Assembly: GCF_000485595.1 (NCBI RefSeq)
Contig: NW_014577131.1
Coordinates: 368,329-419,989 of the forward strand
DNA from: Priapulus caudatus
Taxonomy: Eukaryota > Priapulida > Priapulimorpha > Priapulimorphida > Priapulidae
DNA: 51,661 nucleotides
Direction: 5' to 3'
Part shown: one piece after another, positions 34,560 through 45,620 of the stretch
How positions within the stretch are numbered: the first letter of the stretch is position 1
How the letters are laid out: the number at the start of each line of letters is the position of its first letter
Made by a program: the position numbers and the translations under genes
The notes under the pieces: generated by a model
Databases searched by the model: none
What the model was told of the DNA's origin: nothing
The model's input: the letters and a program-made list of their open reading frames with translations, nothing else

Positions 34560-34654
34560 GACTGTGTTGTTGTGAGAATCAATCTCTATCAGAATGCCGA
34601 TAAACGATTTCGGTATAAGCTCTAGAGTATACAAGATACGGTGTGTACTCTAAT

Positions 34655-34664
34655 NNNNNNNNNN
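34655..34664. other. Assembly gap (10 N)
   Basis: Ten N residues in the 5' leader of H, just before the expected TATA box. Sequence to the right does not continue the unit, so the true gap size and the adjacency are unknown. Confidence 0.98.
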
Positions 34665-35330
34665 TCTGACTCCGACCTCCAGGCTTGTTGGTCGCATTAT
34701 CCACGGAGCATGCCTTCCTTAATTGAAACAGCCAAATTGAAAATGATTTTTATCGAACCCCCACAAGAAGATGCTGCGTTCTTCTTCCCCCACCTGCACC
34801 ACTCCCGTCTAAGGCCTGATCGCCAATTACGAGCTATGCATTCAGACCCAGGCGTAATTTCATGTCCGCGCTAGCAAGCCCCTAGAGAGTCCTTATGACT
34901 CCATATATCTACCCTTTTTCTTTAATGTATCCATTCATTACATGTTAATCCATGGGAAGCATGTGCCTTTCTCTAATATAACACATATATGTTAAAGGTG
35001 CCGAGGTGAACATCGTAGCACTCTACCAGCCTATGAAGAGAACTCACAGCCACCAGAGCTTAATAGATATAACTATTAACCTATAGTAATAAAAATACAG
35101 GAGTATAATAGCGCAACCTATAATTTATAATACCAAAGAACTGTATTAACAGTATATAATGGGAGAGAAATGAGGGACGTGCTAGATAGCCGCCTTGCTG
35201 CAAGCTCAATGCTAACCCCAATAACCCGTTCTCTCCTGTCACTTTCTGCTTCGCATCTCGAGCATCTGTATGCTGCAACGTGTAACGCGGGAGACCTCGA
35301 TATGAGCACCAGGATACAAGAGAACACATA
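34665..35330. other. Unrecognised sequence right of the gap
   Basis: No similarity to the array unit. A 60-codon open stretch at 34700-34875 resembles nothing I can name. Nothing else seen. Confidence 0.5.
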
Positions 35331-35334
35331 GCGA

Positions 35335-36035
35335 TCAGACAGCGAGAGAGAGAGGACCCAGAGGGGAGAGACGAGAGGAGAGAAAGACAGAACACTGGAG
35401 ACGACGAGCAGCTCGATATGACCACCGAGACAAGCGAGAGACCGACAGAGTCAGAGAAAGAGCGAGAGAAAGAGACAGACAGACAGCAGAGGAAGATCCG
35501 GAAGACACAGAGACGGACAGCGAGACAGACGAGAGCAGTCAGCAGAGAGAACCAGCAGGAGGAGTAGAGCAGACATAAACAGACAGACAGAGAGAGAGAG
35601 AGAAAGAGCGAGAGACCAGAAGAGACACGAAGAGGAGCAGACAGAGAGAGAGACAGAGAGAAAAGAGAGAGAGAGAGAGACAGACATACCAGACAGCCCT
35701 GGTCGGGGCGGTCGAAGAAGAAGAAGAGAATACATGAAGCGAGGGAAGAAACCAGAGAGAGACAGAGAACAGAGAGGAGAAGAAACAAGCCAGAGAGAGG
35801 GGAAGAGACAGAGAGAGGAACAAGAGACAGAGGAAACCGACAGACATACGATAACAAGCAGATAGATGTGAGAGAGACGAGACCCACACACACACAAGAG
35901 TGAGAGAGAGAGAGGGGGGGCTGTGCAAGAAGAGGAGAGAGGAGAGAGATAGAGAGACACTGCGAGATAGAGAAAGCAGACAGACAGCCAGGCAAGAGAG
36001 AGAGAGATCAGAGAGAGGGGGTGACAGACAGCGAG
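35335..36035. repeat. About 700-bp polypurine (GA/GACA)n tract
   Basis: Nearly all-purine plus strand with GAGAGACAGACAG variants. Long Leu/Ser-rich frames on the minus strand are composition artefacts. Such tracts can form triplex DNA and stall polymerases, which fits the nearby gap. Confidence 0.92.
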
Positions 36036-36340
36036 AAGAGACAGTCGTAAGTGAAGCGCGACTATGTCACGCCCCAGAAGCGTCCACGAGGCTGGGTTTC
36101 AATCTGCGGCCGACGTTGTAGAGTGGGCCGCGTTTTGTCAGAAGCCGAACACTATTGTCGCGTTGTCTAATTAGCAGATATACTGTTACGTCTGGGCATC
36201 TCTGCCATTCAAGCATACAATGACTTTAGTGCTAAATCATATAGCATACTCCGCAAGTCTGTTATATATATTATATACTTATTTATATTTATGAGAGATA
36301 ATTCGGATACTGACCACCGCCATCAAGTGATCTGAGACAG

Positions 36341-36409
36341 GACACACCACACACACACACACACACACACCCACACACACACACCACACACACACACACA
36401 CACACAACA
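36341..36409. repeat. (CA)n microsatellite
   Basis: CA repeat with two interruptions. Confidence 0.95.
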
Positions 36410-36420
36410 GAACTGTTCAC

Positions 36421-37489
36421 ACGTCTCCTGTGAATTTCCAATTATGAAAGAAACGCATTTTGGTTTCGTGATGTAATTATTGCTATAGTGTTTCATCTTT
36501 GTATTGTGATATAATAAATAATATTAGTCACGAGAAACAATACCAGAAAACGCCGGTAACCCCTGTCCAATAGAACTGACCTGCGCTATTCAAATAATTT
36601 TAACGCATCACTCACACTCATCTCATACAGTAAACAGGAAGTTGACCTGTTATGCTAACTTGCCTAGATGCATCTAGCATATGACATTGCATCATAAAAC
36701 AGGTTTATCATTAAAATGTTGGCTCGTCTAGATATCACTGGCAGTGTTAATACTATGCTTCCTAGGTGGTAATAAAATTTGACAGTAAAATTAGGCGGAA
36801 ATTACGTTTTAGCTTGTAAGATTATTGTGGACGTTTAGTTTTTCAGATAGAACGAAGGATCGTTACCTGCTACGCGTAAGTATAAGGCTTAGCAAGACTT
36901 TCAAATTCAATTCTTTCTCTAAAATTTAGTCCAAATTAAAAGTAATTCAGTAAAGCAAGAGGTCGGGATGAATCTGAAGAAAGTGCTCCTGCTAAGAGAG
37001 TTCAACTGCGTGATTTGTGCATCGCAGTAGATAGACGGTGAGTACAGGAAGAAACTTTCATAAATAAATCAGTCACTAAAAATACCACGTCAACAAAAAT
37101 AAATTTAATTTATGTTTAATACAACAGTTAATACGATATTAAAGTGATCTCATGAATCGCGAATCCACACCGAGCACTTCAGCCATGATTCACAGCCCAC
37201 ATTCTAACTATACCAACCACGCCATTATCGTTGGCCGTTAATTAGATTAAAATATAATAATTGAGAAATTCAATATAAAAAAATACTTATAACTAGTTGA
37301 TATAAATTGATAGCTATAGCCGATGCTGTACACACCCATTCCTCTTACAAATGGCTAATCAACAGCGCGTTAGCTATTTACCCTGAATATATATATTATA
37401 GGATAGTTCTACTGAACAGTACAGCCTGAATATGCAGCTCGTACACAGTTTGGAATCAAAGCGAAGTAACAATGACCAGTGATTTTTAG
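36421..37489. other. AT-rich sequence 3' of degenerate copy I
   Basis: No gene, repeat or transposon end recognised. Confidence 0.5.
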
Positions 37490-38559
37490 ATAAGATCACT
37501 GTCTTGATCCAGGACATATTACCCTTTCCTCACTAGTTCCGCTGTTCATATCCAGGACCGAAGACAGTCCATCGCCCGTCTCTTCCCGGTGTCGCTCGTT
37601 GCAGCCACTTTCATATGTGTAATCCTGTACGTCTCGTCGTCCACCAGCTGTCCGTCGACCAGAGACGTGTGTCGCTTGCCGAAGACAGTGGATATGCTGG
37701 CACTGAATGCGATGTGTGTCGGCTGCGAGTCGAAGGCGTTCGCTTTCACATGCTCTGCGACCGTGCCGACTGAAGCGTCGCCGCCCTCTACTGGAACCAC
37801 TCGACGTGTGTTGGCTGTGGCCGCGCAGTCCTGCTCTCACTAAATGGGACGTGTATCGCTGGCGCGCTGTTGCCGACCTCAAATAAGCGAATGGCGTCAG
37901 AGCGGAATTCGCAGTACTACTCGGGCCAGCAACGCTCGTCGCTAGACCAAAAGAGATCTTTTGAGTTGTACACGGCTCCCGGCGTCTATCCAGCGTGCCG
38001 GCAATGCCGCATGCACGAAAACTCTCCCTCTTGTTCGCAGACTGTCCGAGCTCTCAGCGACATCGTACCTGTAGAAGGCAGTACAAAGCTGTCGTTGGAG
38101 GACGAAACGTCGTAATCATCGCTCGGAGTCTCAGTATCTTTACGGCCTACTCATGGGTCGTCTGCTGCAGCCGAACTCTCTTCGTTCTTCCATGGCGTAA
38201 GACGGAGTAGGAATGCTCGGCGTCGCGTCGTGGTCGGTTTCAGAGTAACTGAAGCTTCGGAAGGTTCTCGTAAGACGATGACGGAAAGAAAACGTGTGCT
38301 TACCGGGAGTTTGATACGCTCCATCACCTCTGGTTGTAACTTGTAATACATCGCTATCTTGTCGTATAGTACATTGAACTGGCATTCTGGTTCTTAATGT
38401 CTTTACTTGTGGATCCACGGCGAGCCTTCTCCCTCGAAGTGGCATAGCCAGTGATTACCTGATGGTTGACGCAGTATGAAGGAGACCGCTGCCAAAGGAG
38501 AACATCACCCCGGCATTATGGCGAACCTCTCCGCGTCCCTTGATTCTTCGATTATTCAT
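37490..38559 (-). pseudogene. Degenerate long-tail arrestin copy I
   Basis: On the minus strand the start (ATG at 38559) and N-lobe segments are recognisable: the GDVL region near 38510, AKSLA-like near 38450, GKHTFSFRHRL near 38300. A tail resembling copy E (37560-37690) follows. Indels every few tens of bases break every frame. The mirrored copy at 51306 carries different indels, so part of the damage may be sequencing error. Confidence 0.7.
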
Positions 38560-38677
38560 GACTGGATTCGCGTGAGATCAACGCTAGCTTTTGACGTGTT
38601 CAGCAAAGTCTGAGGTGGGCGGCTTAAGACAGTCTTCGTGTGCTGCGTCGGAGGTTGTGCTGAGTTGAAGTGTACCT

Positions 38678-38751
38678 GTATATTACAGCGCAATATACCT
38701 CTCGGATGCCGGCGGGATAATCCCGACGTGTGGACTTATTCGTTGACGTCA
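38678..38751 (-). promoter_or_regulatory. Promoter of copy I: CRE plus TATA-like box
   Basis: CRE TGACGTCA at 38744-38751 and a TAATATAC element at about 38678-38685 on the coding strand. The mirrored copy has a full TATATATAC. Surrounding sequence does not resemble the other promoters, yet the CRE-TATA distance of about 60 bp is the same. Confidence 0.55.
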
Positions 38752-39715
38752 GAAGGCAGCCGCGCGCCGACACGAAGAAAACGCCATTCATTCTGTTTCG
38801 CAAGAGTAACTTCCCGCAGAAGACTTGGTTATGTCCCGGTGTTTACACTTACTGTTACGGTGGCCTATTGTTTCGTAATGCCGATATACATATTTTGCGT
38901 TGGGTACGTCGTTTCAGGTCTTATCATGCGGTTCACGGATCAATCGGTCACGATTGGTCATTAATCCGCGATTCTGTTATCGATCACCGACTATCGAGGA
39001 ACTATGTGTGTTGAGGGTCGGTGGAATTGTTCCGCGCTGCATTGCATCTGTGTAGTCACGCCGCGCCGCACCGAGATAGCGTTTAGCAACGACTGAGCCT
39101 ACGTCAACAATGGATTCCCGCATCTATCCGATTCGTAAAGCTCTTCTGTGAGATGTTAAAATACCATTTACGTCATCATCGGTCACGCACGCACGCCACC
39201 TGGGGGGTGGTAGGGGGTAGAACGGTAGAACTTATGGTGGGGTAGAACGCCAATTGGCAATAGAACATGCTTCACACAGCCTCTAAGTCCACCCCCAGAG
39301 AATGAGGAAATGGCCGACGGCTGTGGTACACGTCCACGAAAATATCAGATCAGGTATCATAATATGTCCATATGCATGGGTCTGGCGGATATACTTTAAG
39401 AGTGGTAATACCGGTGACGTATCGCACCTGCTCCCAAAGCGCCGCCTAAACGATCTGGTGTGATAGATTCTAGTAAGATATGTGGGCTATCGACTAAACG
39501 GAAAATGAATATATTCCGAAGATGAATACGTCAACACGAGTGCGACGGTTTTTATAAGGTTTGAATGCGCCAGCTCACTCTGTATAGAGCGCCCATTGCA
39601 GTAGTGTGTAGGCCCTAGACTATTGGCAGATGGGTCGTTGTGTTCAGGTAACAGATATGTACCCGAGGTAGTTGTTAGCGTTGTTTATATTAGTTTATAT
39701 TTTTATAAGGTATGT
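38752..39715. other. Upstream region of copy I
   Basis: Non-genic, mirrored at 50160-51110. It includes a G-rich GGGGGGTGGTAGGGGG-like stretch near 39202-39240. No gene recognised. Confidence 0.55.
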
Positions 39716-39755
39716 TTAGGGTTAGGGTTGGGTTAGGCTAGGGTTAGCGGTTAGG
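39716..39755 (+). repeat. Interstitial (TTAGGG)n telomere-like repeat
   Basis: About seven imperfect TTAGGG units, including variants TTGGG, CTAGGG and TTAGCGG. The mirrored copy is at 50119-50159. Confidence 0.85.
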
Positions 39756-40324
39756 TACCTCCTGCTAGTACAACGTCTGCGGTACACTTTGTGGATATCA
39801 TATATGTACTCGGTACATAGGCTTGTAGCTACTGATACGCAAGACCTTAGGCCCTACTATGATGGGTTATAGATTAAAGTACCAGCAGGGATGTAAAGGA
39901 GGATGGCGCGCATTCTTCTCCTATTCTATTATCCGTCTATATTCGGCCGCAGCGTCGCAACACATCAGACTATAAAGTCGTGCTCTTCTGTAGGCCAATG
40001 CGTTGTGCGTCTCACCGGAAGTAGAAAGTAAGTAACATATATAACGAGGTTTTGGTGTGACCTGATCGGCAAGTCATGATCAGTGGGCTGTATAATAGTT
40101 CGAGACAGCAAAGTCGTGAGGTCGGTGAGCAAACGCGCAGGTTGTTGGCACGTCGACATATAACTCGCCTTAGAACTTCTTGCCATTCTTCGCATAAAGT
40201 CATCAGTGATCGCCATGCGACCCCATTTAATTTGTTACGCACGTTTACGTGCATTTATAATACAAAGTACTAACTCGCCGTCGACTTCGCACTTTAGACC
40301 CTCTGTATTCTGAATGAAGACGAC

Positions 40325-41543
40325 AAGTCGGCGCACCGAGTCAAACTAGGTTTACTCAAGGAACATGACTCAATGATAATTTAACTCACGCGTCATTTCA
40401 GCGTGCGCCGCAAACGTTGAGTAAATTACTCAAGGAATGATCACGTGACTGTAGAAAAAATGGCGGATTAGTCATACAAACCGATCGGCGCGGTGGTTGT
40501 AACTTCGGCGACTCGCGGTTATAGTACCTAGATAGTATCGGGGCTATTTATTCGATTATATCACAGATATCGAACAAACTTCATATATTGGGTTAGAATA
40601 ATAATAGTACTATTAGTTGCTCTTAAGTTAGGTTAAATATGTTTGATTTGTTGATATGTTGATCAAATAATCATAACAAAACGATCGCCGGGTGTGTAAA
40701 CTTCGGCGACTCGCGCGTTATAGTACCTAGATAGTATCGGGCTATTTATTCGATTATATCAACAGATATCGAACAAAACTTAATTATTGGGTTAGAATAA
40801 TAATAGTACTATTAGTTGCCTTAAAGTTAGGTATAAATATGTTTGATTGTTCGATATGTTGATCAAAATAATCATAACAAACGATCGCCGGTGCGTTGTA
40901 AACTGCGGCGATCGCGGTTATAGTACCTAGATAGTATCGGGCTATTTATTCGATTATATCAACAGATATCGAACAAAACTTATGTATTGGTTAGAATAAT
41001 GATAGTATATCAGTAGGCTCTTAAGTTAGGTATAAATATTTTGATTTGTTCTGATATGTTTGAATCAAAAATCATACAAACCGATCGCCGGTGGTTGATA
41101 ACTTCGGCGACTCGCGGTTATAGTACCTAGAATAGTATCGCGGCTTATTTATCGATTTATATCAACAGATATCGAACAAAACTTATATATTGGTTAGAAT
41201 AATGATAGTACTATCAGTAGCTCTTAAGTTAGTAATAAATATGTTTGATTGGTTCTGATATGTTGATCAAATAATCATAACAAACCGTCGCATCATAAAC
41301 TGGTCGCAGCCATCTTCAAAATGATTTACACGCATGCGCTGTGAGTACCAGTGTGTTGAGTAAATTTACTCAGCGCGCGCAAACGTTGAGTAAAATGACG
41401 CATGAGTCAAAAATTATCAACACGTTTTGATCGTTGAGTAAAATGACTCATGAGTCATTTACTCAACGAATGTGCGCCGCAAACGTGAGTAAAATTACTC
41501 ATGCGTCATTTTACTTGAGTAAAATAACTCTCGTGCGCCGGCC
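40325..41543. mobile_element. TIR transposon with a satellite core (left arm)
   Basis: The left end carries GTCGGCGCACCGAGTC and the right end, reverse-complemented, GGCCGGCGCACGAGAG. Subterminal repeats of GTTGAGTAAA(A)TGACTCA and CGCGCAAACGTTGAGTAAA lie on both sides. The core is four copies of a 200-bp satellite. About 1.2 kb, no coding frame. Superfamily not assignable; no convincing target duplication. Confidence 0.7.
40480..41290 (+). repeat. Satellite, about 200-bp period, four copies
   Basis: The anchor AACTTCGGCG recurs at 40501, 40699, 40901 (one mismatch) and 41100, giving periods of 198, 202 and 199 bp. Each unit includes TATAGTACCTAGATAGTATCG and CAGATATCGAACAAA. Many single-base differences lie between units. 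Confidence 0.9.
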
Positions 41544-41842
41544 TTAGACATTTACATATCAATATTTACAAGTATCGCCCCCTATTTTTCAGGAAAATTT
41601 CGACAAAATGTGATCCCTTCCGGCCGAGCACTGCACTGGTCAAGCCCACTCTTGGCATGCTACACATTCAATAATGCAAAAAAATCGGTGTTTTACTTGT
41701 AGTGTGTTAGTTCTAACGATTGTCAGACGCAGCTGCAGCAATATATGCTGCAAGTATTTTCCAAAGTACTTGTGTTTTTGTAGAAATTATACGATACGTC
41801 AAACAACTATATCTCATTTGTAACCACCTCGCCTTAAGCCCA

Positions 41843-42024
41843 ACGCACACACCCGAGCAAACACCGGAACGTGGAGCATAACATTTTTCGCTCGAGTTCG
41901 TGGCTGTGTGCGGATTCCGAAACACAGAAACATTGCTCAGCTGAGCGTGTTCGCTGAACAAGCAATGTTTGATTTGCGGACGGCCGTGTTCGCCTGAGGT
42001 ATGTTTTGCTCGGGTGCTGTGCGT
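41843..42024. mobile_element. Foldback MITE, about 182 bp (left arm)
   Basis: Ends are ACGCACACACCCGAGCAAACA and, reverse-complemented, ACGCACAGCACCCGAGCAAAA. The centre is the palindrome GCTCAGCTGAGC near 41936-41947, so most of the element can fold into one long hairpin. No clear target duplication. Confidence 0.7.
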
Positions 42025-42462
42025 CAATTGTTCTGCTACACAGCGAAACGCACAGACGGTCTCAATCAATATTCTTAAAAAATCACCTAGGCTTAGCGAA
42101 CACATGTCGTAGCAAAACTAAGGAAGATCAGGAAACCTATGACACCAAAACGACCAGCGGTGTCCAGATTGTTATAAAACTGAAATGTTATCATTACAGG
42201 GCCGCAGCCCGAGCAAATCCTAGGGCTTGATCTATGTGAGCTGGCCTGGTAATGTCGAGTCACTCTTTGTTGTGTTTAGCTCTCCAGTGGTCGTGACGGA
42301 CGCCTGGTTATCGCTGTGTAACTCTCACGCCGCAAAGTAAGTCGGTCACGACTTAAGATAAGCCGATTGAACTACGGGCAGTAGGCAAACAGACGAACAT
42401 TCCCAGCATTTAAAAAACAGCGATGGCGAACTAAGCGACCAACAAGCGTCAACGCCTGCTTG
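42025..42462. other. Upstream region of copy J
   Basis: No gene recognised; mirrored at 47396-47847 with scattered indels. Confidence 0.5.
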
Positions 42463-42529
42463 TGACGTCGCTATAGTTACCCGGCACATGGTAGTGAGGC
42501 GATCACGAAGGTCAAACGAGTCGATAAAT
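42463..42529 (+). promoter_or_regulatory. Decayed promoter of copy J (left arm)
   Basis: TGACGTCG (CRE with one change) at 42463-42470 and GATAAAT at 42523-42529, with the usual 60-bp spacing. The mirrored copy retains TATAAAT. Confidence 0.55.
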
Positions 42530-42614
42530 GCACGCGACGGTCCAGTAATAAACTGTTTACAACCGAACAGCGCCTGTGTTAGACAATTAATCTATATGCG
42601 AACTGTGTAACTCG

Positions 42615-42903
42615 ATAATGACACCCTTCTGCTGAGTGATGTTAGCGTCTCCTTCATACTGCGCAACCGATCAACGCGAAATCACTGGCTATCTACTTCG
42701 AAAGAGAAGCTCGCTGTTTACTCAGCTGAAAAATGAGAGCTACTGCCGCCAGTGCATGTACCTGGACGTTAATGTGGCGATTATGAACAAGAATAAGCAA
42801 ACTCCGTAAGCACACGGTTCTTCTTCTTCCATCGTCTACCGAGGAACTTCCGGATGCTTCAGTTACTCTATATGGCCGACCACGACCGAGCATTTCCTAC
42901 TCC
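42615..42903 (+). pseudogene. Arrestin N-lobe fragment J (left arm)
   Basis: Recognisable from the SGDV/SVSFILR segment to the SFSYS..DHD.SISYS segment (about residues 18-120 of B). It has no start codon, a deletion of the residues around QPEAMEAF, several frameshifts and no tail. It stops at about 42903 in unrelated sequence. Confidence 0.75.
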
Positions 42904-44178
42904 ACCCACACATGTGCTATTCTGTCAGTTGTTAAACAATTGTGAGAACGTCAATAGTGGAGTCACGCGACATAAATCACCAGGCAGGTGATGAACAATC
43001 ACCAACACCGATCAGACATATAAAAAGCTTTTAAACGTACGTGAGCGCAGTAATAGAGTATTCTTTATTTTTCTTTAGGCATTTCTTCTGACGACAGCGT
43101 TATCTACATGTATACGTCCCGTATAACCTGTCTACGGCAGGTTTGTGTGTAGACTAATGACCTCACAGTCTGCGATGTTTGTGACGTTCCGTACTTATTG
43201 GTGGACGTGCGTTCCTCAGGCCATTGACGAAACAAGTCACCCACGCCTGCATGCGTCCTTTTGCGGTGCAACTTCCACCTTTACCTCTCTAAGTCACTTT
43301 GCGCCATCACACACGCATAGTGACAATGTTTTGCTGCTCCCTCTCCGTTTCTATACGACGTCGTTAATCGAGACCGACCTTGCACCAACCGACACCGCGT
43401 AACGAACAATTAACACGGTGCAATACTATGAAGACCAAAAACATCTACCTGCTGCGGGTTCGCACGCAGTCATAGAGAAAGCTAGCTGCATGTGCGTGTG
43501 AGATAGTAACTTAATTCGTGATTGATCATCAGCCCCCGATGTCCTGCTACGTGACCAGTAACAATTTTACAGTTGGAGAGGGAATAACAATTAAGTCACA
43601 ACAAGTAAGTTAATTGGCAAGTAAAATACCATCAGTAACATGAGACAAATATATCGTCATATTATGGATAGTTTGGACAACCGATTACCTGTTTTGGCAA
43701 ACTAAAGGTTTTTTCAGCTTTCACGAGCTTTATTCGGGCACGTACCTTTAACGACGGAAGATGCGTTTTCGGTCCTAATGATCTTCTCATAGATATGTCC
43801 GGAGGCAACTCGCTTCCTGTGAACACAGATCTCGCTTGTACAACACGCGCACGTCATTATGTCATACCTGCCATGACGCGCGTGCTCCGAGTACGCACCT
43901 GCAAAAGTTCCTGTTTCTATTTCCCAGACAATACATTGTGTGGGATTGGTTTTCCTTGAATTTATATCTTGATGTTGATAATTCGTTACAAACGATGATT
44001 GGTGAAGCGTACAGGTATATTATCATCGAATAATACATTTACTGTGGTTAAACATGTTCTATGCATCACCGTCACACCTCGTGTTAAAATCTAATTTATA
44101 TGACCTAGATTTATGTTCATCGCAATAAATGCAACAAGCTACGAGAACGTGTTCTAGCAATCCCCCCTAGCACACACA
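42904..44178. other. Inner part of left arm
   Basis: 43150-43440 is a relative of the unit's distal 5' flank block, in plus-strand orientation like B's flank. 43441-44178 is unrecognised. All of it is mirrored at 45621-46920. Confidence 0.55.
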
Positions 44179-44400
44179 GGATGTATATATATATATATAT
44201 ATAAAGAAAGAGAAAGAGAGACAGACAGATGGACAGACAAACATAGATATAGATATATAGATGTGGATGTATATGCAGATGCAAATGTAAATGTGTACGT
44301 GGATATGGGTGGAGATGGGGATATCGCTATAGGTATGGTTACTGATATTGATATGAATATGGATATAGAATGAATATGGATAGTAAAGGGAGAGAAACCG
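44179..44400. repeat. (TA)n and GATATGGATAT-type low-complexity tract
   Basis: TA repeat at 44186-44202 followed by degenerate ATGGATAT/ATAGATAT hexamer-like repeats. It begins exactly where the inverted repeat ends. Confidence 0.8.
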
Positions 44401-44599
44401 GCGTGAAACTAAACAATACGACAGTAATAAAGGTTCAGGAAATTCATCATAGATTCTAGCTGCCATTGCCGCATCTAAGTTTAACGTGCAGGAATTGCGA
44501 GTATTGCTAAGGATGGTCATGAAAACATTATTATGAGTCTTTTGGGAAGTCACAAACAAGCGATCTTCGCGCTGATAAAGTCAACAGATTAATCAATAC

Positions 44600-45035
44600 A
44601 ACAGTAAACGTCAAGATCTAAGAACGTTATGATTTGGTCAACTTTTGATAAATGCTAGACCTTTAGGAAGTAACAAATATTTTCGCAATGGGGCAAATAA
44701 CATGTTTAAAGAGCGTTGTGAACAATTTCAGTTACGTTCAAGCGTAACTTGACCTGGCGTGACAGCAATAAAAGTTGTCAGCAACACGTAGGACATAAAA
44801 ACATCATAGCAGTCTGTGAAAATCATTGGTGCAGAACTGATGGCCGACTGGCCGCGCAAGCTGTCGTCTGCTTGTGTCGACGTCACTGCTACCCATCCAA
44901 TACACGCGGGCGATCAGGAAGGCCAAACAACAGACGCCGAGTAGTATAAATGCAGGACGACATTTCAGCAAAGGTACATTGCATCCACGAGAGCAATAGA
45001 GTACATACCGTATCTTATATACCTAGAGATTTATA
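44600..45035 (+). promoter_or_regulatory. Orphan arrestin promoter fragment K
   Basis: Matches the proximal 5' flank of C and D (for example 13750-14165), including a one-off CRE (CGACGTCA, 44878-44885), a CCAAT-like CCATCCAAT and TATAAAT at 44945-44951. Homology stops abruptly in TTATACCG, about 40 bp before the expected ATG, where the 145-bp repeats begin. No gene follows. Confidence 0.75.
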
Positions 45036-45039
45036 CCGT

Positions 45040-45363
45040 GTGAGAGGCGCTGGCGGCGGGAACCAGTCTAAGCCAGCTGAGCATAATGCTATGACGTCAC
45101 GTGGAGAAGGTCTATAGACGGGTTCGCGGCCCCACTGTTCTCGTGGCGCCACAGCAACCGTCAGGTGTATCTAGCAGAGAGCTTGTGAGAGGCGCTGGCG
45201 GCGGGAACCAGTCTAAGCCAGCTGAGCATAATGCTATGACGTCACGTGGAGAAGGTCTATAGACGGGTTCGCGGCCCCACTGTTCTCGTGGCGCCACAGC
45301 AACCGTCAGGTGTATCTAGCAGAGAGCTTGTGAGAGGCGCTGGCGGCGGGGACCAGTCTAAGG
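45040..45363 (+). repeat. 145-bp tandem repeat, two full copies and a partial third
   Basis: Units start at 45040, 45185 and 45330 with GTGAGAGGCGCTGGCGGCGG. The first two are almost identical. Each full unit contains TGACGTCACGTGG (45092 and 45237), a CRE overlapping an E-box. GC-rich, unlike the surroundings. Confidence 0.92.
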
Positions 45364-45620
45364 TCGTAAATCACAGCGGTCGTGGAAAAGCAACTTTCAG
45401 AAAAGCAACTTTCAGAAAAGCATGTTGCGCGGCGCGAGGAAAACAGGTAGTGGTTTCCGCGGATTTTCATAATGTTTATTTGCAAACATGTATATATGTT
45501 TTTGTGGAAATATACATGTTGTTTTGAGAGAGTATATGTTGTTTGTGCATTTTATATTAGTTATTTCGCACAAACACATGTGTTTGACTAATTTGACAGA
45601 TCGTACATTGATCAGACTGT
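45364..45620. other. Right part of the inverted-repeat spacer
   Basis: A short GAAAAGCAACTTTCA duplication at 45385-45425, then TA-rich sequence with TATATGTTGTTT repeats. No gene. Confidence 0.55.

Larger units (their letters stand above)
1..34654. repeat. Clustered array of arrestin N-lobe genes and their repeat unit
   Basis: A unit of gene (about 0.85 kb), 3' flank (about 1.3 kb) and 5' flank (about 1.75 kb) recurs on both strands. ATG-to-ATG spacing is 3925 bp (B to C), 3516 bp (C to D), 3662 bp (H to G), 3580 bp (G to F) and 4170 bp (F to E). Flanks as well as genes align by eye, so duplication involved genomic segments and not retroposed mRNAs. Orientation is minus (off-window gene, A1), plus (A2, B, C, D), then minus (E, F, G, H), giving one divergent and one convergent junction. 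Confidence 0.9.
37490..44178 (+). repeat. Left arm of large inverted repeat
   Basis: 38559-44178 is mirrored by 45621-51306 in the same order (5.6 against 5.7 kb). Pairs are copy I starts (38559/51306), telomere repeats (39716/50159), satellite transposon (40325/49547), foldback MITE (41843/48032) and copy J (42615/47245). The outermost part of the left arm (37490-38200) runs past the end of the window on the right side. Confidence 0.9.

Noticed and set aside
35081-35995. A 304-residue Ser/Leu-rich frame on the minus strand
   Set aside because: Produced by the polypurine tract; overlapping frames of similar length exist in other phases.
37496-37882. A 128-residue frame on the minus strand
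   Set aside because: It overlaps the degenerate E-type tail of copy I out of frame.
40480-41290. CRISPR-like array
   Set aside because: The 200-bp units repeat along their whole length with no distinct spacers, and the sequence is eukaryotic.
45040-45363. LTR retrotransposon ends
   Set aside because: The direct repeats abut with no interior, no TG...CA termini, primer-binding site or polypurine tract.
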